Source of the DNA: JBDKGV01 sp039798005
Lineage (GTDB): Bacteria; Fibrobacterota; Fibrobacteria; UBA5070
NCBI GenBank assembly: GCA_039798005.1
Contig: JBDKGV010000168.1
Location: 1-7,730, forward strand
DNA length: 7,730 nt
Direction: 5' to 3'
Every line of letters begins with the position of its first letter. Within the stretch, counting starts at the first letter, position 1. Shown piece by piece: positions 1 to 5,345 of the stretch. The notes below the pieces were generated by a model. That model was not told where the DNA came from and ran no database searches. It was given only the letters and a program-made list of their open reading frames with translations. The translations under genes were made by a program, and so were the position numbers.

Positions 1-2
1 TG

Positions 3-125
3 GACGGGGCGATGCCGTGCTCAGGCAGGCAAAGAACCCATGAATGGCTGGTGAATCTACTCAGCGCGACGGAAACGGTGAAATCGATGCTACCAAAGCT
101 GGAGATCAACCGCGCAGACTCCTAG
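3..125 (+). CDS. Possible 3' end of an unrecognised gene (partial)
   Basis: An open frame enters from the left edge and ends at a TAG at 123–125, giving about 40 residues. The last part (HEWLVNLLSATETVKSMLPK and a short polar end) could form an amphipathic helix and reads more like protein than the neighbouring frames do. There is no domain, motif or start to judge by, and 40 open codons can occur by chance. If real, it would be the C-terminus of a plus-strand protein whose body lies outside the window and which would stop about 40 bases before the left arm of the large inverted repeat. I do not recognise a family. Confidence 0.25.
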   Translation, partial: DGAMPCSGRQRTHEWLVNLLSATETVKSMLPKLEINRADS

Positions 126-165
126 GAACCGCCACCAGGGGATTCCATCCCCTTGGATCCCCTGA

Positions 166-457
166 ATAGAGACACTCCGTGGGACGCAAGGCGGGTCAAG
201 TCAAGTTGGCGGTGACTTTGATCATTGCCGGAGGCACGGCTTTCAGCGAACCGTGCGGTTCAAGCGGGGCAGGACTGCCTGTGGAATGCTGGGTGGGCAA
301 AGTCAGGTTGTAACAACAACTGGAAGTGTCGGCGATGTCGGTTTCTTTGGCCGCGAAGCGGTCAAAGCCCGGAATCTCCAGCGCGAAACGCCTACGGTAA
401 CAGAATTGCGAGCACTGGCACTGGTTCACCGCAAACCGATCCACGGAGTGTCTCTAT
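166..457. repeat. Perfect 17-bp inverted repeat flanking about 258 bp
   Basis: The left arm at 166–182 (ATAGAGACACTCCGTGG) is the exact reverse complement of 441–457. A G·T wobble (183/440) would extend it by one pair. The enclosed 258 bases fold into further stems: GCACGG/CCGTGC at 234–239/251–256, competing with GAACC/GGTTC at 248–252/257–261; GTTG/CAAC at 307–310/314–317; and ten pairs at 345–354/358–367 with one G·T wobble and a GAA loop. In RNA this would be a multi-hairpin body closed by a long terminal stem. As DNA it could be the ends of a MITE-like element. No clear target-site duplication flanks the arms. Strand and function cannot be fixed from the sequence. Confidence 0.6.
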
Positions 458-465
458 CCGTGGGT

Positions 466-643
466 CCAGCCGGCGGAACGGCTGGCGGTGGTTTCCAAAG
501 GTGGACCGCTCCACCTTGGGCCGGGTCTGGGCAGGAGGCCCAGAACAACAGCCGGGCGCAGCCCGATCAAAAGCCAATCTGTAGGAGACTCAAGATGCTG
601 GGCGAAGCGCCTGCAGTCAAGCCGCACGCAGTGCAAAGGCTTG
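466..643. other. Run of short GC-rich hairpins
   Basis: Consecutive hairpins follow the right arm of the large inverted repeat. They are CCAGCCG/CGGCTGG (466–472/479–485, 7 pairs); AAGGTGGA/TCCACCTT (498–505/510–517, 8 pairs, extendable by CC/GG past a one-base bulge); TCTGGGC/GCCCAGA (526–532/538–544, 7 pairs); CGGGC/GCCCG (553–557/561–565); GGCG/CGCC (601–604/608–611); and CAAGCC/GGCTTG with inner GCAC/GTGC and an AAA bulge (618–643). Such regularity suggests selection on RNA or single-strand structure, possibly continuous with the element at 166–457. None is followed by a T-tract, so they are not standard terminators for the convergent ABC operon. Confidence 0.4.
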
Positions 644-663
644 CCGGGTGCAGCCCATAATTC

Positions 664-1599
664 CTAATTGAGGAAGGCCGCACTCCAAGCCTTGGCAGGC
701 TGACTCTTGCCGGGCTTGATCACCTTCATGGCTTCCAGTTGGACGGAAAGATCGTTCCAGCGCGCTGCATTCATGGTGCCCACGCCGCCCTTTTGCGTGT
801 CGGGGTTCTGGCAGAGTTTCACGAGTTCGCGGTGCCCGAACATCAGGATGGCGTCGTCCAGTTGGGCATTGGCCTTGCGGATCGCGGCATTGGCCACGGC
901 GGGGTTCGCAAGGTATCGAGTCCAGCCTTCGCGGCTTGCCTTCACGACTTTGCGCACCAGCTCTGGATTGGACTTCAGGGTCTTTTCCGAAACCACCAGC
1001 ACGCTCGTGTAGGGATTGTAACCGAGGTCGGACACCAGCAAGTTCACGGGCTTGGCGCCTTTGCCTTGGGCCACGAACGGCTCTGAGATCCCGTAGGCCT
1101 GCTGTGCAAAGCTCTTGCTTGCGACAAAGGGGGCCACGCTGCCGTTGTAGGGCACGAAGCGCACTCCGGTCAGGGGGAGCTTGTTCTTCAGGAAGTTGGC
1201 GAACGGGGCCTGGGCTTCGATGGCAAGGGTCAGGTTCTTGAGGTCCTGCAGGCGCTTGATGCCGCTTTCCTCGTGGACCATGATCACGCGAGGGGAGGTC
1301 TGGATGGGGGCAAGCACCGCGACCACGGGGACGCCTTGGGCGCGGGCGATCAGGACCTCGTCGGCATTGGAGACGCCAAAGAGCACCTTGCCGGTGGCCA
1401 CCTGCTGGAGCACCGGCACGCCGGGGCCTCCCGGAATCAGGTTGATGTCAAGGCCTGCCGCCTTGTAAAGGCCTGCGACCTGCGCCTCGTAGAAGCCTGC
1501 GTGCTCGGCTTCAGGGAACCAGTTCAGGGCGATGCCGGTTCCGGCTTGGGCAATGGAAAGGGTCAGGAGGAGACTTGCGGCAAGGGTGCGAAGGCGCAT
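664..1599 (-). CDS. ABC transporter substrate-binding protein, NMT1/THI5-like
   Basis: This is the periplasmic binding protein of an ABC importer, 311 residues. It begins with a typical signal peptide (MRLRTLAASLLLTLSIAQA, cleavage near residue 19; no lipobox Cys, so probably soluble). The mature part opens with LNWFPEAEHAGFYEAQ and GLYKAAGLDINLIPGGP, the pattern of the NMT1/THI5/SsuA group. It continues with QQVATGKVLFGVSNADEVL (residues 65–83), as expected for a type II periplasmic-binding fold. Family members bind thiamine precursors, riboflavin, sulfonates or other small organics; the sequence does not say which. The start at 1599 is chosen because AAAGGA lies six bases upstream and it places the signal peptide at the N-terminus. 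An alternative ATG at 1629 overlaps the permease stop (ATGA), has GGAGG four bases upstream and adds ten residues. It is the last gene of its operon. Confidence 0.85.
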   Translation of the reverse strand: MRLRTLAASLLLTLSIAQAGTGIALNWFPEAEHAGFYEAQVAGLYKAAGLDINLIPGGPGVPVLQQVATGKVLFGVSNADEVLIARAQGVPVVAVLAPIQTSPRVIMVHEESGIKRLQDLKNLTLAIEAQAPFANFLKNKLPLTGVRFVPYNGSVAPFVASKSFAQQAYGISEPFVAQGKGAKPVNLLVSDLGYNPYTSVLVVSEKTLKSNPELVRKVVKASREGWTRYLANPAVANAAIRKANAQLDDAILMFGHRELVKLCQNPDTQKGGVGTMNAARWNDLSVQLEAMKVIKPGKSQPAKAWSAAFLN

Positions 1600-1625
1600 G
1601 GAGAGTCCTTTGGTGGTTGGTGCGT

Positions 1626-2399
1626 TCATGAGGCCTCCAGCCGGGCGAGCACGAGCCGGGAGACAAATCCTGTCAAAAGAAAGACGGCAAGGCCCAGCAG
1701 GGTGGACAGGCCGACCGAAGCAAAGAGGAGCTCGGTCTTGAGCTGACCGCTGGTCTGCAGGATCAGGTATCCGAGGCCCGGGTGCTGCGCTCCGTAGCCG
1801 GCAAAGAACTCCCCGACGATGGCTCCGATCACGGTGAGCCCGGCGGCGACCTTGGCCCCTGCCACGACAAACGGAACGGAATGCGGGAGTCGCAGCTTGA
1901 AGAGAGTCTGCAGGCGTCCGGCGCCGTGCAGGCGAAAGAGTTCCAGAAGCTGGGGATCGATGCGGGTGAGGCCTTCCACGGTGTTGGAGAGGATGGGGAA
2001 CACGCTCAACAGGAAGGACACCAGGACGATACTGCCAAAGCCTGCGCCAAACCACAGCACGATGAGCGGGGCGATGGCCACGATGGGCACCGTCTGGAGG
2101 AAGATGGCCCACGGGTAGAGGCTGGCCCGGATCCAGCGCGCTTGGGCAAAGAGCATGGCGGTTGCAATCCCGACCAGAAGCGATGCGGCAAAGCCGCCCA
2201 CGGCACCGGCCAGGGTCACGAGGCCTGCCGGAACCAGTTGGCCGCGTTCAGCGATGGCTTCGGAGAGGATGGCCCACGGCGAGGGGAGGAGATAGGAGGG
2301 GATTTCCCACAGTCGCACCACGGCTTCCCAGGCCGCAAGGGAGGCCAACAGAAACAGGATGGGCGGTAGCACGGTTGGGAGCAGGGAGCGCGGGCGCAT
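1626..2399 (-). CDS. ABC transporter permease, binding-protein-dependent (SsuC/ThiX-like)
   Basis: This inner-membrane permease of 257 residues has about six hydrophobic helices (for example residues 9–30, 59–86, 96–119, 122–138, 176–200 and 226–250). The cytoplasmic EAA loop, which docks on the ATPase, is visible at about 153–172 as ELFRLHG…FKLRLP, matching the consensus E-x5-G-x9-10-LP. The length is normal for the SsuC/TauC/ThiX-type BPD_transp_1 family. It starts with an ATG sharing one base with the ATPase stop (TGATG), and its own TGA at 1626–1628 overlaps the alternative start of the binding-protein gene. The three genes are therefore probably co-translated. It would act as a homodimer. 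The substrate is unknown. Confidence 0.9.
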   Translation of the reverse strand: MRPRSLLPTVLPPILFLLASLAAWEAVVRLWEIPSYLLPSPWAILSEAIAERGQLVPAGLVTLAGAVGGFAASLLVGIATAMLFAQARWIRASLYPWAIFLQTVPIVAIAPLIVLWFGAGFGSIVLVSFLLSVFPILSNTVEGLTRIDPQLLELFRLHGAGRLQTLFKLRLPHSVPFVVAGAKVAAGLTVIGAIVGEFFAGYGAQHPGLGYLILQTSGQLKTELLFASVGLSTLLGLAVFLLTGFVSRLVLARLEAS

Positions 2400-3178
2400 C
2401 AGGCCATGGCCTCCTTGAGCCGGTGGGAGATTTCGCGCAAGAGGTCTGCCATGGCGGGGCTCGTGCGCAGATCGGTGTCACGGTTGGTCCCGAAGGGGAT
2501 GGCGATGTCGGCGGTGATCCTGCCGGGGCGCGGCGTCATCACCAGCACCCGGTCGGCGAGGAAGGCGGCTTCGGCCACGTTGTGCGTGACCAGCACCGTG
2601 GTGAAGCCTTCCTTGCGGCGCAATTCCAACAAGTCCTCCTGCAGGCGGTTGCGGGTGATGTCGTCCAAGGCGGCAAACGGTTCGTCCAGGAGAAGCAGGG
2701 ACGGTTTCACGGCAAGGGCGCGGGCGATGGACACGCGCATCCGCATGCCCCCTGAGAGCTGGGCCGGAAAGGCTTTCGCACTTTCCGAAAGGCCGACCAT
2801 GGCAAGCAGATCCTGCGCCCGTTGGCGGGCCTGTGCCTTGGGAAGGCCCAGGAGTTCCAAGGGAAGCCGCACATTCGCCTCGATCCGGCGCCACGGGAGA
2901 AGGGTGGGACTTTGGAACACGAAGCCACAGCGATGACTTCCTTGATTGGCCTTGGCGGGCAGAACCCCGTTTACGGAAAGCTTGCCTGCGGAAGGGGCAA
3001 GCAAGCCGGCCAGCAGGCGAAGCAGGGTGGATTTGCCGCACCCGGAGGGTCCCACGATGGCGAGGAATTCCCCCTGCGGGACCTCCAAGTTCAACCCGGA
3101 CAGGGCAAGGGTCCCGGCGGGGAAGCGATGCTCAAGTGCCGTGGCGTGGACCAAAGGCTGTGAGGATGGCAGATCCAT
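2399..3178 (-). CDS. ABC transporter ATP-binding protein (SsuB/TauB/ThiZ-like)
   Basis: This is the ATPase subunit of the importer, 259 residues. All nucleotide-binding motifs are intact: Walker A GPSGCGKST (43–51), Q-loop Gln89 in FQSPTLLPW, signature LSGGM (141–145), Walker B LLLLDEP (161–167, Asp165 and catalytic Glu166), D-loop LDD (171–173) and H-loop His199. The FQSPTLLPW and LDEPFAALDDITR segments are typical of the nitrate/sulfonate/taurine/NMT1 importer group. It is the first gene of the minus-strand operon, with its stop overlapping the permease start. No good Shine-Dalgarno sequence precedes the ATG. A TATAGT hexamer lies only about nine bases upstream, so the message may have a very short leader. 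The start fits the N-terminal length of the family. Confidence 0.93.
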   Translation of the reverse strand: MDLPSSQPLVHATALEHRFPAGTLALSGLNLEVPQGEFLAIVGPSGCGKSTLLRLLAGLLAPSAGKLSVNGVLPAKANQGSHRCGFVFQSPTLLPWRRIEANVRLPLELLGLPKAQARQRAQDLLAMVGLSESAKAFPAQLSGGMRMRVSIARALAVKPSLLLLDEPFAALDDITRNRLQEDLLELRRKEGFTTVLVTHNVAEAAFLADRVLVMTPRPGRITADIAIPFGTNRDTDLRTSPAMADLLREISHRLKEAMA

Positions 3179-3186
3179 GGCTGCAA

Positions 3187-3215
3187 ACTATACGGGTGGT
3201 GTTGGTCGGGCGACA
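3187..3215 (-). promoter_or_regulatory. Possible promoter of the ABC operon
   Basis: On the minus strand TATAGT (3192–3187) resembles a sigma-70 −10 element. The hexamer 17 bases upstream (TGTCGC, 3215–3210) is a poor −35. Transcription would start near 3180, almost at the ATG at 3178, which fits the lack of a Shine-Dalgarno sequence but is otherwise unsupported. Confidence 0.25.
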
Positions 3216-3246
3216 TGGCCCCACCATCTGCTCAAAATTGTGCACA

Positions 3247-3290
3247 TTGACATTCCTGTCTGCTTGCATTTTCGTCGGCGTAATTATAGA
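3247..3290 (+). promoter_or_regulatory. Possible promoter region of rpmE
   Basis: A TATAGA hexamer at 3285–3290 inside an AT-rich patch (TAATTATAGATT) is a plausible −10. TTGCAT at 3264–3269 would be its −35 with a short 15-base spacer. A perfect TTGACA lies at 3247–3252, but no −10-like hexamer stands at the normal distance from it. Either arrangement would give an mRNA leader of about 105 bases before rpmE. Which −35 is used is not certain. Confidence 0.4.
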
Positions 3291-3311
3291 TTGGTCCCTC
3301 TTACGCCGGAA

Positions 3312-3374
3312 CGTCCAGTGGACCACATTGGGTGTGTCTGGCATCAAATCATCCACGGACGGTCGGAAACGACC
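3312..3374 (+). promoter_or_regulatory. Structured 5' leader of rpmE (possible L31 autoregulation site)
   Basis: The predicted leader holds a stem CCAG/CTGG (3315–3318/3338–3341) continuing after an internal loop as CACA/TGTG (3324–3327/3333–3336). A perfect hairpin GGTCG-GAAA-CGACC (3361–3374) with a GNRA-type loop ends 14 bases before the Shine-Dalgarno sequence. CGTCC at 3312–3316 can also pair with GGACG at 3357–3361, an alternative that competes with both hairpins. L31 leaders that bind L31 are known in several bacterial groups. Whether this is one is inference. Confidence 0.35.
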
Positions 3375-3402
3375 CAAGCTCGGATCTCAAGGAGTTACAG
3401 GC

Positions 3403-3834
3403 ATGAAGGACAATATCCATCCCAAGTATCGCGCAGTCGTGATCAAGGACATCTCTTCGGATTTCCAACTGATCACCCGTTCGACTCGCGACAGCAAGGA
3501 TAAGATCACCGTTGACGGCGTCGAATATCCGCTGATCACCGTCGAAGTGTCCTCGGCCTCGCACCCTTACTACACCGGCAAGCAGATCCTTCTGGACTCC
3601 GCAGGCCGTATCGACCGCTTCAAGAGCCGCTACACCGAGATCGTCGGTGCCAAGCGCAAGACCCGCGAAGAGGTCAAGCCCGTCGAGTCCGAGGCCGAGA
3701 AGGCCTTGTCCAAGACCAAGCTCAAGAAGCTGGCCGCCGCCAACGCTCCTGCCAAGGCTCCCAAGGCCGAAGTGGTCGAGGCTGTTGCCGAAGTTGCTGA
3801 AGTGGCCGAAGCCACCGAGACCGTCGAAGGCTGA
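3403..3834 (+). CDS. rpmE: 50S ribosomal protein L31, type B, with C-terminal extension
   Basis: L31 sits on the large subunit and forms part of the bridge to the small subunit. The 143-residue product opens with MKDNIHPKYRAVVIKDISSD, then STRDSKDKITVDGVEYPLITVEVSSASHPYYTG in the first 60 residues, and AGRIDRFKSRY (68–78). This is the full L31 core. It lacks the CxxC zinc cysteines, as expected for the type B (C−) form. The core ends near residue 84. The remaining roughly 60 residues are a tail: Lys-rich to about 120, then Val/Ala/Glu-rich repeats (EVVEAVAEVAEVAEATE). Usual length is about 80–90 residues, so the tail is an extension. The start is fixed by AAGGAG eight bases upstream. An upstream extension of the frame would run through the promoter region and is rejected. 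A terminator follows 20 bases after the stop. Confidence 0.95.
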   Translation: MKDNIHPKYRAVVIKDISSDFQLITRSTRDSKDKITVDGVEYPLITVEVSSASHPYYTGKQILLDSAGRIDRFKSRYTEIVGAKRKTREEVKPVESEAEKALSKTKLKKLAAANAPAKAPKAEVVEAVAEVAEVAEATETVEG

Positions 3835-3854
3835 TCCGCACTTCTGATTGATGG

Positions 3855-3885
3855 GCCTCTGCTCAAGCACGAGCAGGGGCTTTTC
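3855..3885 (+). terminator. Intrinsic terminator after rpmE
   Basis: A 10-bp stem GCCTCTGCTC/GAGCAGGGGC (3855–3864/3871–3880, one G·T pair) with a six-base loop is followed directly by TTTTCT. It lies between rpmE and rpoZ, so the downstream cluster needs either read-through or its own promoter in the 50 bases before rpoZ; I see no clear one. Confidence 0.85.
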
Positions 3886-3934
3886 TCCAGAAGGCTATCT
3901 TTCCGCTCTACCCATCATTGAGAGGATACGAGAC

Positions 3935-4135
3935 ATGGACAACCTCCAGTACGATCCGGACGAGATTTACGCCCGTGGCATCTCCGCTTTTCAGGCGGTT
4001 CTGATGGCTGCACAGGAAGCCCGTTTCATCAATGAACAGGCTCGCTTGGGCTTCTATGACCTCAAGGGCGAGAAGGCCACCACCGTGGCTCTCGAGCGTC
4101 TGCGCGACAAGAAGATCCAGGTCGTCGAGGAGTGA
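3935..4135 (+). CDS. rpoZ: DNA-directed RNA polymerase omega subunit
   Basis: This 66-residue protein is the omega subunit, which helps fold and hold the beta-prime subunit. Conserved parts are ISAFQAVLMAAQEARFINEQ (16–35), corresponding to the helical segment with the AAxxAR-type motif, and KATTVALERLRDKKIQ (47–62), the common second helix. The length is at the short end of the family. The start is set by AGAGGA eight bases upstream of ATG 3935; a longer frame from 3848 would run through the terminator hairpin. The coaBC start follows 16 bases after the stop. Linkage rpoZ–coaBC is common in bacteria, which supports the call. Sequence similarity alone in so small a protein is modest. Confidence 0.85.
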   Translation: MDNLQYDPDEIYARGISAFQAVLMAAQEARFINEQARLGFYDLKGEKATTVALERLRDKKIQVVEE

Positions 4136-4151
4136 AAAGGGCGAGGATCGC

Positions 4152-5345
4152 ATGACCCTCAAGGGCCGTCGCGTCCTCGTGGGAATCTCAGGTGGCATCG
4201 CCGCCTACAAGATTCCTGAACTGGTGCGTTGTCTCCAGCGGCGTGGCGCCGAAGTGCGCTGTGTCGCGACCGAGAAGGCGACGCGCTTGGTTTCCGTCGA
4301 TGCCTTGGCCACTCTCACCCATGCTCCGGTGGAAACCAGCGTATGGGTGACGGGTGGCGCACGGCATACCCATCATATCGATTGGGCGCAGTGGGCCGAA
4401 CTCTTCGTGATCGCCCCGCTGACGGCCAACACCGCGGCCCGCTTGGCGCACGGACTTGCTGAAGATTCAGTGAGTCTTGCTTGGCTTTCCTGCCAGTGCC
4501 CCAAGCTCCTGTGCCCTGCCATGAACACCCGCATGCTCACGGCTCCCGCCACGCGTCGCAACCTCGCCCAGTTGGCTCTGGACGGGGCTTTCGTGCTTGC
4601 GCCTGACGTGGGTGAGCTTGCCTGCGGCGAGACCGGGGAAGGCCGCATGCCCGACCCCGAACGCATCGCCCAGGAAGTCGAGACGATCCTCTCGCCCAAG
4701 GCGGCGCGCTCGCTGAAGCTCCTGCTCACCATGGGACGCACCGAGGAGCCGATCGACGCCGTGCGCGTCATCACCAACCATTCCAGCGGCCGCACCGGCG
4801 CCGAAATCGCCCAGGCCGCTTTGCGACGCGGTCATCAAGTGACCGTGATCTGCGGACCTTGCGACATCGCTCCGCCGCCCGGTGCCAAGCTGGTGCGTAT
4901 CCGCACCGCCTTGGAGATGCAAGCGGCCGTCGAGGCGCACTGGACCGGCATGGACGTCGCCATCTGTGCCGCGGCCGTGGCCGACTTCCGCCCGGCGAAT
5001 CCGCCTGCGGAAAAGATTCCCGCCTCGCGCGGCATGAATTCCATCGAGCTTCTGCCCAACCCTGACATCTTGGCGGGGCTGTGCGCCAGCCGCAAGCCCG
5101 GTCAAAAGGTCGTGGGCTTTGCCTTGGAGACCGGTGGCCTTGCGCGCGGTCAGGAGAAGCTGGGCAAGAAGGGCGCCGACCTTTGCGTGTGCAACGATCC
5201 ACTCAAGGACGGTGACGATGCCGGCTTCGGGCGCTCAAGGGTATGGGGCTGGATCGGCACTCCGGTCGAGACGATCGAGGCGGCTTGGATTCCCAAGTCC
5301 GATCTGGCGGGCCAGCTTCTGCAGCGGCTCGAGAGCCTTTCATGA
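4152..5345 (+). CDS. coaBC: Bifunctional phosphopantothenoylcysteine decarboxylase / phosphopantothenate–cysteine ligase
   Basis: It carries out two steps of coenzyme A synthesis in the cytoplasm: ligation of cysteine to 4'-phosphopantothenate (CoaB) and FMN-dependent decarboxylation to 4'-phosphopantetheine (CoaC). The product has 397 residues, normal for the fusion. The CoaC half (about 1–180) shows GISGGIAAYK (11–20), the catalytic His75 in HIDWA, PLTANTAARLAHG (89–101), PAMN (122–125) and the flap Cys158 in ELACGETGEGR. The CoaB half (about 187–397) shows TMGRTEEPIDAVRVITNHSSG (193–213), AAAVADFRP (273–281), PNPDIL (302–307), VGFALET (321–327) and KKGADLCVCND (339–349). All catalytic motifs are present; small departures are PLTAN for PATAN and TMGRT for TAGGT. 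The ATG at 4152 has GAGGA upstream. Its stop overlaps the next ATG (ATGA). Confidence 0.96.
   Translation: MTLKGRRVLVGISGGIAAYKIPELVRCLQRRGAEVRCVATEKATRLVSVDALATLTHAPVETSVWVTGGARHTHHIDWAQWAELFVIAPLTANTAARLAHGLAEDSVSLAWLSCQCPKLLCPAMNTRMLTAPATRRNLAQLALDGAFVLAPDVGELACGETGEGRMPDPERIAQEVETILSPKAARSLKLLLTMGRTEEPIDAVRVITNHSSGRTGAEIAQAALRRGHQVTVICGPCDIAPPPGAKLVRIRTALEMQAAVEAHWTGMDVAICAAAVADFRPANPPAEKIPASRGMNSIELLPNPDILAGLCASRKPGQKVVGFALETGGLARGQEKLGKKGADLCVCNDPLKDGDDAGFGRSRVWGWIGTPVETIEAAWIPKSDLAGQLLQRLESLS

Larger units (their letters stand above)
126..663. other. Non-coding, hairpin-rich intergenic region
   Basis: This stretch lies beyond the 3' end of the minus-strand ABC operon and has no convincing gene. 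Frames of 60–135 codons exist on both strands but look random, with many Arg, Pro, Cys and Trp residues and no motif. The DNA is instead dense in self-complementary segments: a 17-bp inverted repeat (166–182 / 441–457), a 10-bp hairpin with a GAA loop at 345–367, a 6-bp stem at 234–256, and hairpins at 466–485, 495–519, 526–544, 553–565, 601–611 and 618–643. None has the T-run of an intrinsic terminator on either strand. Features of tmRNA, RNase P, SRP or 6S RNA were looked for by eye and not found. It may be a structured RNA, a ribozyme remnant or a small mobile element. Confidence 0.5.

Noticed and set aside
233..262. Group II intron domain V candidate (GGCACGG…CCGTGCGGTTC)
   Set aside because: It shares the GGTTC end, but lacks the 34-nt length, two-base bulge and GAAA-capped inner stem of a real domain V.
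225..660. Plus and minus frames of 60–135 codons in the left intergenic region
   Set aside because: Composition looks random, starts lack good ribosome binding sites, frames cross the hairpins, and no motif is recognised.
1..663. tmRNA, RNase P RNA, SRP RNA, 6S RNA or cobalamin riboswitch
   Set aside because: Conserved cores (for example GAGGAAAGTC of RNase P, the tmRNA ends and tag frame, the SRP GGAAG/AGCAG loops) were not found by eye on either strand.
1600..2112. Upstream extension of the binding-protein frame to 2112
   Set aside because: It would overlap most of the permease gene and place a signal peptide in the middle of the protein.
2833..3402. Upstream extension of the L31 frame
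   Set aside because: It runs through the opposite-strand ATPase and the promoter region; AAGGAG before 3403 and the family N-terminus fix the start.
3179..3402. TPP riboswitch for the NMT1-like transporter
   Set aside because: No CTGAGA or ACCTGATCTGG-like thi-box elements on the minus strand.
4032..4151. Upstream extension of coaBC into rpoZ
   Set aside because: It overlaps rpoZ; the ATG at 4152 has a ribosome binding site and the normal CoaBC N-terminus.
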